Shown piece after piece: positions 51,836 to 60,627 of a stretch of 64,000 bases of DNA. Under the pieces are notes generated by a model. The model saw only the letters and a program-made list of their open reading frames with translations. It was not told where the DNA came from and did not search any database. A program made the position numbers and the translations under genes. Source of the stretch: an uncultured Christensenellaceae bacterium (GTDB lineage: Bacteria; Bacillota; Clostridia; Christensenellales; UBA3700). Location of the stretch: positions 1 through 64,000 of the forward strand of contig CAJUOU010000005.1 of the NCBI GenBank assembly GCA_910588545.1, read 5' to 3'. Every line of letters begins with the position of its first letter. The first letter of the stretch is position 1.

Positions 51836-53191
51836 TTAGATAATACCTTGAGCCATCATAGCTTCGGCAACTTTCTTGAAACCTGCGATATTTGCACCTG
51901 CAACAAGATTGTAGCCAAAACCTTCTTCCTCAGCAGCTTCCTTAGAAGCGTTGTAAATATTTTTCATAATTTGGTCAAGTTTGCTATCTACTTCTTCAGC
52001 AGTCCAAGAATATCTCATGCTGTTTTGGCTCATCTCTAAAGCAGAGCAAGCAACGCCGCCTGCGTTAACAGCTTTAGCAGGAGCACAAACAACACCATTT
52101 TCCATCAAGTACTCAAGAGCTTCGTTTGTAGTTGGCATATTTGCAACTTCGATATAGTATTTTACGCCGTTAGCAACGATTTGTTTAGCATCTTCGATTC
52201 TAACTTCGTTTTGAGTAGCACAAGGCATAATAACATCAACTTTCTCGCCCCAAGGTTTTTTACCTGCAAAGAATTTAGCACCGAATTTATCTGCATAGTC
52301 TTTAGCTTTGTTTCTGCCCGAAGCACGCATTTCAAGTAGATAATTGATTTTCTCCTCAGTATTTACGCCGTCTTTGTCATAGATATAACCATCCGGACCG
52401 GAGATTGTAACAACTTTACCGCCAAGTTCTGTAATCTTTTTAACAGCACCCCAGCAAACGTTACCAAAACCGGAAAGAGCAAAAGTCTTACCTGCGATTT
52501 TCTCGTTAAAGTGAGCAAGTACTTCGCGAGTAAAGTATGTAGCACCATAACCTGTAGCCTCAGGACGAATCAAACTTCCGCCGTAAGCCAAGCCTTTACC
52601 TGTTAAAACGCCGTTTTCAAAAGTGCCTTTAATGCGTTTGTATTGACCATATAGATATCCGATTTCTCTTGCACCTACACCGATATCTCCTGCAGGAACG
52701 TCTACATCCGGTCCGATATATTTGTAAAGCTCAGTCATAAAGCTTTGGCAGAATCTCATAACTTCAGCATCGGATTTGCCGCTTGGGTCAAAGTCAGAAC
52801 CACCTTTACCGCCACCGATAGGAAGACCTGTCAAGCTGTTTTTGAAAGTTTGCTCAAAGCCTAGGAATTTCATAATTCCGATATAAACAGATGGGTGGAA
52901 ACGAAGACCGCCCTTGTAAGGTCCGATAGCACCGTTAAATTGAACACGGAAACCTCTGTTTACTTGAACATTGCCGTTGTCATCAACCCATGGCACTCTA
53001 AAAGTGAAAGCACGCTCTGGCTCAACCATTCTTTCAATAAGGTTAGCTTTAACATACTCAGGGTGTTTTTCAATAACCGGCTCAAGAGATTTCAAAACTT
53101 CTTCAACAGTTTGGATGAACTCTGGCTCGTTAGCATTTTTCTCACGAACTTTTGCTACAACATCTTGTAGATATTTGTTAGTAAATTGCAT
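51836..53191 (-). CDS. gdhA: NADP-specific glutamate dehydrogenase
   Basis: 451 residues of the hexameric class I type. GGLRFHPSV, GGGKGGSDFDP, PAGDIGVGAREIGYL and SGFGNVCWGA (NAD(P) loop). It aminates 2-oxoglutarate to glutamate, linking to the icd product. ATG 53191 is set by GGAGGT; the longer frame would add 33 non-family residues. The promoter on the minus strand is TTGATA-N17-TATAAT (53257 to 53229). Highly conserved; codons in this gene are less AT-biased, as for a highly expressed gene. Confidence 0.96.
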   Translation of the reverse strand: MQFTNKYLQDVVAKVREKNANEPEFIQTVEEVLKSLEPVIEKHPEYVKANLIERMVEPERAFTFRVPWVDDNGNVQVNRGFRVQFNGAIGPYKGGLRFHPSVYIGIMKFLGFEQTFKNSLTGLPIGGGKGGSDFDPSGKSDAEVMRFCQSFMTELYKYIGPDVDVPAGDIGVGAREIGYLYGQYKRIKGTFENGVLTGKGLAYGGSLIRPEATGYGATYFTREVLAHFNEKIAGKTFALSGFGNVCWGAVKKITELGGKVVTISGPDGYIYDKDGVNTEEKINYLLEMRASGRNKAKDYADKFGAKFFAGKKPWGEKVDVIMPCATQNEVRIEDAKQIVANGVKYYIEVANMPTTNEALEYLMENGVVCAPAKAVNAGGVACSALEMSQNSMRYSWTAEEVDSKLDQIMKNIYNASKEAAEEEGFGYNLVAGANIAGFKKVAEAMMAQGII

Positions 53192-53228
53192 TATACTATA
53201 CCTCCGAAGTAATTTTCTAATTGAATTA

Positions 53229-53257
53229 ATTATATAACAAAACTGACGGAATATCAA
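53229..53257 (-). promoter_or_regulatory. gdhA promoter
   Basis: On the minus strand TTGATA (53252-53257), a 17-base spacer, TATAAT (53229-53234). Confidence 0.75.
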
Positions 53258-53414
53258 TAATTTTAAAACAATTTTTTTTAAATTTGCCAAAACAATTACT
53301 TAATGTTGATATAGTATATGGTTATGGAAAGAAATGGTTGTATGTTACTAAAAAAATAAATTAATCGTAAAAATACACGATAAAACATACTAAATTAACT
53401 AATAAAAAAAACAA

Positions 53415-53612
53415 GTTCGCAATGGCGAACAAACAGTTGACAAAATTTAAAATTTACTGTAATATTATAATAGCAAAAGAAATTTTGCTATTTTTTTGGA
53501 TACAAGTTCGCTACGGCTAACTAAAAAATAAATTTATAGGTTTCATAAAGTATATAGTATATAATAATAAAATCAGTTTATTTTTTTTGTCACTATGTTC
53601 GCTACGGCGAAC
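53415..53612 (+). repeat. Three GTTCGC-N4-GCGAAC hairpins at 91-bp steps
   Basis: Short palindromic hairpins at 53415-53430 (GTTCGC-AATG-GCGAAC), 53506-53521 (GTTCGC-TACG-GCTAAC, one mismatch) and 53597-53612 (GTTCGC-TACG-GCGAAC). Start points are exactly 91 bases apart, although the sequence between them is not conserved. They fill the leader before the YgbA/ABC/ECF operon. Confidence 0.7.
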
Positions 53613-53669
53613 TGAATATAAATTTTATACTTCAAATAAATAATTGTAAATTTGCAATGAAGGATTGAT

Positions 53670-54047
53670 ATGAAAAATGAATTAAGGTCATGGGAAAAAG
53701 AAAAAAAATTAATTCCTATAATGATAACAATGTATTGTAAAGGTAATCATAAGTTTGAGAGAAAACAACAAGGAGTAAAAGGGAACGATACGTGTACAGA
53801 ATGTAGGGAACTCATCGAATATGCGTTATTTCGACTAGAAAAATGTCCATTTAAAGAAAATAAAAAATTTTGCTCATTTTGCAAGGTACATTGCTATAAA
53901 CCCGAAATGCGTAAGAAAATAAAATCTGTAATGAGGTATTCCGGGCCGCGAATGATTTTCTCGCATCCAATATTTTCAATTTCTCATGTAACACAAATGA
54001 TAAAGTATAAAAAATTAAAAACGGAGATAAAAGAAAATGATAGATAA
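53670..54047 (+). CDS. YgbA-like protein (NO-associated family)
   Basis: 125 residues, Cys-rich, matching the nitrous-oxide-stimulated promoter/YgbA family: CTECRELIEYALFRLEKCPF, KKFCSFCKVHCYKPEMR and MRYSGPRMIFSHP. In Enterobacteria ygbA is NsrR-controlled and linked to nitric-oxide stress; its biochemical role is not settled. Cysteines suggest metal or Fe-S binding. It overlaps the first ABC gene by 11 bases and so is translated with the transporter genes. ATG 53670 has AAGGA upstream. Confidence 0.9.
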   Translation: MKNELRSWEKEKKLIPIMITMYCKGNHKFERKQQGVKGNDTCTECRELIEYALFRLEKCPFKENKKFCSFCKVHCYKPEMRKKIKSVMRYSGPRMIFSHPIFSISHVTQMIKYKKLKTEIKENDR

Positions 54048-55752
54048 AGACTTGTTTCAACTTTTAGGCAAGAATAAAAAATATATATTTATTGTTGTTG
54101 CTTTTCAATTACTTGGTCTTGTAGCTAATATTGGTATAACTGCAAGCATTTGCTATGCTATTTATTTGGTGACAATAAAAGCACAATGGTATTTATTTTT
54201 ATACCCACTTGCTTTTATGGTTATTGGAATCATAGTACGTTTTTGCACTACAAAATTTATCGGAGATGTTAAAGATACTATTGGCAGGAAAGTAAAAAAA
54301 GATTTGCGTGAGCGTACATATAATAAAATTGTAAAATTGGGTGTAAATTCAACTGATGGCATGAGTATGGCGGGGTTAACTCAAATAAGTTTGGAAGGTG
54401 TTGAACAGCTCGATTTATATTATTCTAGTTATTTGCCTCAATTTTTTTATGCACTTTTAGCTCCTATTGCGCTATTTATTATGTGTGTTTGGATAGATTG
54501 GCGTACATCTTTGGTATTGCTTGCTTGCGTACCATTGATACCTGTTTCAATTATCGCGGTATCTAAATATGCAAAAAAAATATTTGCAAAATATTGGGAT
54601 AAGTATACATCAATGGGCGATAACTTTTTGGATAATGTACAAGGATTAAAAGAATTAAAGATATTTAAAGCTGACAAAGCAGGACACGACAAAATGAATG
54701 AAAGTGCTGAAGAATTTCGTAAAATTACTATGAAAGTATTAGTCATGCAACTTGCAAGTACTACTATTATGGATTTGGTAGCTTATGGTGGTGCCGGAAT
54801 AGGAATAGCACTTAGTATTTGCGGTGCTATATGTTGGGGATTAAATCCTGTATCTTCTCTCTTTTTGATATTAGTTGCAGTAGAATTCTTCTTGCCACTC
54901 CGTGCATTTGGCTCTGCATTTCATATTGCTATGAACGGAGCAAGTGCAGGTAAAAAAATAATTGCACTTCTAAACACTCCCGACCCTGTATGGGGAAATG
55001 AAAAAGTCAGCGAAACAACTATCAAATTAAATAATATTACTTTTTCTTATGATGGCAAACGTGATGTATTAAAAGGTATTGATATGAATTTTCCTAAAAA
55101 AGGTATGACAGCTATAGTTGGAGAAAGCGGCTCTGGGAAAAGCACTATAGTCAATATGATTGTTGGAGCACTGCGTCCAAAAAGCGGTAATATAAACATT
55201 GGAAATGTTCGATTAGAAAATCTTAATAGAGACAATTATTACTCGCATTTATCGGTTGTAAGTTATAATACCTATATTTTTAACCAAACTGTAAGAGAAA
55301 ATTTTTTATTAGCAAACAGCAGTGCAACAGATGAGCAGATTTTTGATGCATTAAAGCTTGTAAATCTTGAAGAATTTATAAAAAATAATGGTGGATTAGA
55401 TAAAATTATATCTGAAGACGGAGGAAATATTTCAGGTGGACAAAAACAGCGTCTAGCACTTGCAGTTAATTTGGTGGCTAATAAAGATATATATATTTTT
55501 GATGAAGCAACTAGTAATATAGATATCGAAAGTGAAGCGATTATAATGCAAAATATAAAAGCATTATCCAAAGATAAAAGCGTTATTGTAATATCACATA
55601 GGTTAGCAAATGTAGTTAGTGCAGATAATATATATTTTATGCAAAACGGACAAATAAAAGAATATGGAACGCATACCACGTTGATGGCAAATAAAAATGG
55701 TTATGAAAAATTATATTCAACACAAAAAGAACTAGAGGAGGGGTATGTATGA
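54037..55752 (+). CDS. ABC transporter half-subunit with fused ATPase (first)
   Basis: 571 residues: type IV exporter-fold membrane domain (about 1-310, six spans) and ATPase domain (Walker A GESGSGKS, signature ISGGQKQR, Walker B IYIFDEATS, H-loop ISHR). Starts inside the ygbA-like gene; ends ATGA with the second half-transporter. The two probably form a heterodimer. Such pairs export or, in siderophore systems like YbtPQ and IrtAB, import. Substrate unknown. Confidence 0.9.
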   Translation: MIDKDLFQLLGKNKKYIFIVVAFQLLGLVANIGITASICYAIYLVTIKAQWYLFLYPLAFMVIGIIVRFCTTKFIGDVKDTIGRKVKKDLRERTYNKIVKLGVNSTDGMSMAGLTQISLEGVEQLDLYYSSYLPQFFYALLAPIALFIMCVWIDWRTSLVLLACVPLIPVSIIAVSKYAKKIFAKYWDKYTSMGDNFLDNVQGLKELKIFKADKAGHDKMNESAEEFRKITMKVLVMQLASTTIMDLVAYGGAGIGIALSICGAICWGLNPVSSLFLILVAVEFFLPLRAFGSAFHIAMNGASAGKKIIALLNTPDPVWGNEKVSETTIKLNNITFSYDGKRDVLKGIDMNFPKKGMTAIVGESGSGKSTIVNMIVGALRPKSGNINIGNVRLENLNRDNYYSHLSVVSYNTYIFNQTVRENFLLANSSATDEQIFDALKLVNLEEFIKNNGGLDKIISEDGGNISGGQKQRLALAVNLVANKDIYIFDEATSNIDIESEAIIMQNIKALSKDKSVIVISHRLANVVSADNIYFMQNGQIKEYGTHTTLMANKNGYEKLYSTQKELEEGYV

Positions 55753-57506
55753 TTAGCAAGACTTTAAAAGAAAATAGTCATAATAAAAAGTTAGACAATA
55801 TTAATAAAAGTACCCCTACAATAAACAATGTAAAGCGTAGAAGTGGTGCAAAAATAATGGCAAACCTTATATTATTACTTGGCTCTTTGGGATTTATAAT
55901 GCTTTTGGCAGTAATAAACGGTAGCTTTGGATTTGTTTGCGCTATGGGTGTAACTGTTTTTGGTGCAATAGGCATTGCAAAGATAATAGGGGAAACAATT
56001 ACAATGTCTTATGGACTTATAATCGGGCTTATTATAAGCTGTGGTGTATTGCGTGGTATATTGCGTTACTTTGAACAATACAGCAATCACTATATTGCGT
56101 TTAAGCTTTTGGCAGTTTTGAGAGATAAAATATTTGGAGCACTTAGGGTGTTGTGTCCAGCAAAACTTGAAAGTAAGCAAAAAGGAAATATTATTGCAAT
56201 GATTACATCCGATATTGAAACTTTGGAAGTTTTTTATGCACATACAATATCTCCTATTTGTATTGCTGTGCTAGTGTCAATATCTGTAATAATATTTGTT
56301 GGAATTATATCAAGCTGGTATCTTGCGATAGTAGCAGTATTAGGATACACAATTATTGGTATTGCTTTGCCTTTGGTTTTATCACGTAAAATAAAAGAAA
56401 GTGGGGTAAAGTATCGTGAAGAATTTGCTTCCTTTAATGGATATTTTTTAGATAGTATAAAAGGCATTAAAGATATTGTTTTTAATAATGCAGGTGCAGA
56501 AAGAGAAACAGAGGTAAATCGCCGTAGTGTATTATTGCTTAGTGAAACGAAGAAAATGAAACATAGTATTACAAGTGCAACTGCAATAACTGAATTTTTT
56601 GTATCTTTATTTATCATTATTACACTAGTTGTTGGAATTGTGTTGGTTTATTGCAATATTCTTTCTATTGGTAAAATGATAATTGGTGTGGTTACTGTAT
56701 TTAGTTCTTTTGGTCCTGTTATTGCACTTTCTGCATTACCCGGCAATTTAACTCAAACTTTTGCAAGTGGTGATAGAGTTTTAAATTTATTAGAAGAAAA
56801 GCCTGTTGTAGAAGAAATAAAAGATGGTAAAAGTCTTGAATATGAAAAATTGAATGTAAATGACCTATCCTTTTCTTATGATAATAATATTGAAGTACTT
56901 AAGGATATAAAAATGAGTGCAGAAAAAGGGGAGATTGTTGGAATTATTGGGGAAAGTGGCTCAGGAAAATCAACTTTTTTAAAATTATTACTTAGATTTT
57001 GGCAAAAAGAGAAAGGTACTATTGCATATAATGGGATTGATATTGACAAAATAAATTCTGAAAATCTGCTTGATTTTGTTACAATGGTTAGCCAAAACAC
57101 TTATTTATTTAATGAAAGCATAGAATATAATTTACGGATTGCAAAACCTACTGCTACTTATGAGGAATTAAAAAATGCTTGTGAAATGGCATCTATTCAT
57201 GATTTTATAATGACATTGCCTGAAGGCTATCAAACAAAGGTCGGCTCTTCTGGAGACAATTTATCTGCAGGCGAAAAACAACGTATTGGACTAGCCAGAG
57301 CGTTTTTAAAAGGTTCAGAACTTATCCTTTTGGATGAACCGACTAGTAATGTGGATAGCATAAATGAAGGAATAATTTTAAAAGCTTTAAAGGAACAGAA
57401 AAATAAAAAAAGTATAATATTGGTGTCACATCGTGAATCTACTATGGCGGTAGCAGATAGAATATATAAAGTAGAAAATGGTTTAATGAAGGAGATAAAA
57501 GCATGA
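55749..57506 (+). CDS. ABC transporter half-subunit with fused ATPase (second)
   Basis: 585 residues with an N-terminal polar extension of about 30 residues, six spans, and an ATPase domain (Walker A GESGSGKS, signature LSAGEKQR rather than LSGGQ, Walker B LILLDEPTS). The Ala in the signature and the first subunit's variant ISGGQ suggest a heterodimer with unequal sites. ATGA overlap on both sides. Partner of the gene at 54037. Confidence 0.9.
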   Translation: MISKTLKENSHNKKLDNINKSTPTINNVKRRSGAKIMANLILLLGSLGFIMLLAVINGSFGFVCAMGVTVFGAIGIAKIIGETITMSYGLIIGLIISCGVLRGILRYFEQYSNHYIAFKLLAVLRDKIFGALRVLCPAKLESKQKGNIIAMITSDIETLEVFYAHTISPICIAVLVSISVIIFVGIISSWYLAIVAVLGYTIIGIALPLVLSRKIKESGVKYREEFASFNGYFLDSIKGIKDIVFNNAGAERETEVNRRSVLLLSETKKMKHSITSATAITEFFVSLFIIITLVVGIVLVYCNILSIGKMIIGVVTVFSSFGPVIALSALPGNLTQTFASGDRVLNLLEEKPVVEEIKDGKSLEYEKLNVNDLSFSYDNNIEVLKDIKMSAEKGEIVGIIGESGSGKSTFLKLLLRFWQKEKGTIAYNGIDIDKINSENLLDFVTMVSQNTYLFNESIEYNLRIAKPTATYEELKNACEMASIHDFIMTLPEGYQTKVGSSGDNLSAGEKQRIGLARAFLKGSELILLDEPTSNVDSINEGIILKALKEQKNKKSIILVSHRESTMAVADRIYKVENGLMKEIKA

Positions 57507-58174
57507 CCACAAGAGAAAAGGCAATAGCGGAACTTGTCAATTTTTTTAAAGAAGAAAACAGTGTTGAGTTACTTGCAACAAGTGTTTCTGATGAGAAAAA
57601 AAGTTCAAATAAGATTTTTCGAAAATACAAGATTAAAGATATAGTTTTTCTTGCTATAATTACAGCGTGCACACTTGTTACAGGTGCTATAATGCCACTT
57701 CTTACGAGTGTACCATTGTTTGGAATTATACAGTTAGGACTAGGTATTCAATTTTCTTTGTTCCCTGTTATTGGAATGATGAAAGTCAGAAAACCTTTTG
57801 CATTGGTCTTGCAATCTATATTTATATCTATATTTTTAGTATTTATGTTCCCGCCTATGCTGTTATTAATTGCTTGTGCTATAGTAATAGAAATATTGGT
57901 TTTATTGATTTTTAGAGGTTATAAAAACGATTGGGCATGTGTGTTTGCCGGAACTTTATATATGCCAATGACTATACCGCTTTTATATATGTACTACAAT
58001 TTATTTTATACGGTCAGTGGTAATGAAAAATCTGCAGTATCAATGTTTATAGGAGCCAATAATGTTGGCTTGATTATAGGAATGACATTAGCTGTAATGC
58101 TCGTGTGTTTTATTGGCTCGGTAATAGGTTTGATAGTAGCCAAAGAATTAAAAAAGGCAGGTAAATTGAAATAA
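57503..58174 (+). CDS. ECF transporter S component (Trep_Strep/MptD type)
   Basis: 223 residues with about five or six spans after a ~50-residue cytosolic N-terminus. IKDIVFLAIITACTLVTGAIMP and IGANNVGLIIGMTL fit the Trep_Strep-type S component. It binds substrate in the membrane for the EcfT/EcfA module encoded immediately downstream. Related clusters in some Firmicutes have been linked to heme or siderophore uptake, but the substrate here is not determined. Translationally coupled to neighbours. Confidence 0.85.
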   Translation: MTTREKAIAELVNFFKEENSVELLATSVSDEKKSSNKIFRKYKIKDIVFLAIITACTLVTGAIMPLLTSVPLFGIIQLGLGIQFSLFPVIGMMKVRKPFALVLQSIFISIFLVFMFPPMLLLIACAIVIEILVLLIFRGYKNDWACVFAGTLYMPMTIPLLYMYYNLFYTVSGNEKSAVSMFIGANNVGLIIGMTLAVMLVCFIGSVIGLIVAKELKKAGKLK

Positions 58175-58851
58175 TGAGTTTTTTACAATATAAGAAAAAT
58201 TTAAATCCTATCGTTGCGTTGATTTCCACATTGATTATTATGGTATTTGGACTAGTCATGTCAACAAAAACAGAATGTTCTTATTTTTTAATTGGAACAA
58301 CTTTATGGTTAGTACTTTTTGGTTGCTATAAGCAACTTTACAAACTTTTAATAGTTTTTATTTTATTTGGTGGATTTTTTGCAATTATTGCATACTTTAC
58401 TATGGGTAGGAATTTGTCAGCAGCAATCTCAATGTTAAATCGCTTTGGAACTGTTTTTCTTGCAATAGTACCTAGCACAAGTATACAAGCTGTTGCAATG
58501 ACCAGAAATTTGTCACAGATAAAAGTGCCACGTTACATAACTTTAGGAATGCTTATTACAATGTCTTTTATACCTGTCTTAAAAGTAGAAATCAAGCGTG
58601 TCCGTGAAGCCATGAAAACTCGTGGTGCGGGGAGTTTATTAAATCCTAAAATATTTTATCGTGCATTTTTGATTCCATTAGTGACAAGAATAGTTGATAT
58701 TTCGGATACTCTTTCTCTTTCAGTTGAAACACGGGGTTTTACAAGTGGAAAAAGCAAATATACAATTTATAAAAAGGAAACAATTAATATTTTAGATATT
58801 ATGTATTTATTGGGATTTGTTGTAAGTATTGTTTTAATGGTGGTTTTATGA
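58174..58851 (+). CDS. ECF transporter T component
   Basis: 225 residues, five or six spans, with the EcfT coupling helices: KRVREAMKTRGAG (Ala-Arg-Gly motif) and the later VETRGFTSGKSK. It joins the S component to the ATPases. ATG overlaps the preceding stop by one base and the stop overlaps the ATPase gene. Confidence 0.9.
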   Translation: MSFLQYKKNLNPIVALISTLIIMVFGLVMSTKTECSYFLIGTTLWLVLFGCYKQLYKLLIVFILFGGFFAIIAYFTMGRNLSAAISMLNRFGTVFLAIVPSTSIQAVAMTRNLSQIKVPRYITLGMLITMSFIPVLKVEIKRVREAMKTRGAGSLLNPKIFYRAFLIPLVTRIVDISDTLSLSVETRGFTSGKSKYTIYKKETINILDIMYLLGFVVSIVLMVVL

Positions 58852-60269
58852 AAGCTATAGAATTAAAAAATGTAAGTTTTACATATAGTGGTTTTAATAC
58901 AAAAGTATTAAATAATATCGATTTTCATGTGGATTATGGCGAAGTTGCGTTACTTTCAGGTTTTTCTGGAGAAGGTAAAAGCACTCTTATCTCAATAATT
59001 TCCGGAATCATACCCAATATAATTTCGGGAGTAATTAGTGGAGAAGTTTTGATTGATGGCAAATCAATTAAAGGAAAAAAAATGTCACAAGTTTGCCACA
59101 AGGTTGGTATAGTTTTACAAAACGCCGACAATCAAATTATACATAAAATTGTTGAAGATGAAATTGCTTTTGGTTGTGAGAATTTTGCAATTCCCGCAGA
59201 TAAAATCAGTAAACAGATTGATAGAGTTTGTACTATAGTGGAGCTTGATAAAAAGGCTGGCACACATGCGCTTTCCGGGGGTGAAAAACAAAGGCTAATC
59301 ACTGCCTCGGCACTTGCGACAGGTCAAAAAATACTTGTCCTTGATGAGCCACTTGCTAATTTGGATGTAATAAGCGCAAATCTTTTAATGGATACTATGC
59401 AAGCTTTAGCAAAAGCAGGATATGCTGTTTTAGTTGTAGAACATAGATTGGATATGGTACTGCCATTTGTAGATACTGTTTGGAATATTTGTTCAGGCAA
59501 AGTTGAAAAAGTGGAAAATAAACAAGAATATTTGCGATCTCAGGCAATAAAAATAAACGATACATCAATAAATTGTAAGCAAAATAAAAAAATTATTCAA
59601 GTTAATCAGCTTGCATTTTCAATAAAAAATAAACAAATATTAAAAGATATTAGCTTTGACATTTATGATGGCGAACGTTTATTGCTACTTGGAGAAAACG
59701 GCTCGGGTAAGACGACAATACTAAGACTGCTTTCAAGATTAAATAAACCAACAGGTGGAAATATTCAGCAAATGATTAACCCTAAGTTAAAAAATAATTA
59801 TCACGGAAAAAAATGGTTTAAGGATATTGGCATCGTGTATCAAAATCCAAACTATCAACTATTTATGCCAACAGTGGAAAAAGAAGTAGCTTTTAATGCA
59901 ATAAGCATGGAATATGCTAATGAGATTATTAAAATGTTTGGCTTAGAACATATAAAAAACAGACATCCACAATCGCTTTCGGAAGGTCAAAAACGTAGAG
60001 TGTCTATAGCAGCAGTTGTTGCAGGAGCTCCGAAAGTACTTTTTTTAGATGAGCCGACAGTTGGACAGGATTATAATGGTTTGTGTGAATTGGTAAGCAT
60101 TTTAAATGAATTACATAACAAGAGCGGAAATACAATGATTACAATTACTCATGATATGAGATGTGCTGAAGCATTGTGTGATAGGGCAATACTAATTGAA
60201 AATGGCGTTATTAAAAATCAAGGAGATAAATCATTTGTAAAAAAATATTTTTCGGATAAAATAATATAG
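58848..60269 (+). CDS. ECF transporter ATPase, two fused ATP-binding domains
   Basis: 473 residues containing two ABC domains in tandem. First: Walker A GFSGEGKST, signature LSGGEKQR, Walker B ILVLDEPLA. Second (from about 245): GENGSGKTT, LSEGQKRR, VLFLDEPTVG. It stands in for separate EcfA1 and EcfA2. Last gene of the six-gene operon 53670-60269, all junctions overlapping by 1-11 bases. Confidence 0.92.
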   Translation: MKAIELKNVSFTYSGFNTKVLNNIDFHVDYGEVALLSGFSGEGKSTLISIISGIIPNIISGVISGEVLIDGKSIKGKKMSQVCHKVGIVLQNADNQIIHKIVEDEIAFGCENFAIPADKISKQIDRVCTIVELDKKAGTHALSGGEKQRLITASALATGQKILVLDEPLANLDVISANLLMDTMQALAKAGYAVLVVEHRLDMVLPFVDTVWNICSGKVEKVENKQEYLRSQAIKINDTSINCKQNKKIIQVNQLAFSIKNKQILKDISFDIYDGERLLLLGENGSGKTTILRLLSRLNKPTGGNIQQMINPKLKNNYHGKKWFKDIGIVYQNPNYQLFMPTVEKEVAFNAISMEYANEIIKMFGLEHIKNRHPQSLSEGQKRRVSIAAVVAGAPKVLFLDEPTVGQDYNGLCELVSILNELHNKSGNTMITITHDMRCAEALCDRAILIENGVIKNQGDKSFVKKYFSDKII

Positions 60270-60439
60270 TATTTTTTTTACTTACGATTAGGAAACATCG
60301 TTTTTATTTTATCAAAAAAGATTATAAACATAAAAAACTACAAATTTTAATAAAAAAGTAAAAGTTTAGGGTTGACATCTGCTTTATTATAATGTTATAA
60401 TTGAAAAGTAATATAATATCGGTAAATAAATTATATTGC

Positions 60440-60600
60440 AACTTTAATATTAATATATTATTACAACTGAATATTAAAGGGAGTAGTTTAGGTATACTAT
60501 CAACAAACCCGCTGTAAAAGGCTGGTAGTATACGCCAAATTTTTGGTTACAAGACTTTTTATACTATGGCAAATGGCTTAAGGTATAAAAGGTCTTTTTT
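60440..60600 (+). promoter_or_regulatory. yybP-ykoY (Mn2+) riboswitch with terminator
   Basis: AAAGGGAGTAG (from 60476) opens the aptamer, a P2 arm GGTATACTATCA/TGGTAGTATACGCC follows, and TACAAGACTTT closes it, matching the yybP-ykoY core. The closing strand also starts a terminator: 60551-60564 pairs with 60583-60596, followed by Ts. Metal binding would hold the aptamer and prevent termination (ON switch). The rest of the 60270-60627 spacer is AT-rich. Confidence 0.8.
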
Positions 60601-60627
60601 GTTTAAAAATTCTTTAGGAGTATGACG

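Noticed and set aside
53415..53612. CRISPR array
   Set aside because: Only three short palindromes; spacers of about 75 bases and no conserved full-length repeat or cas genes.
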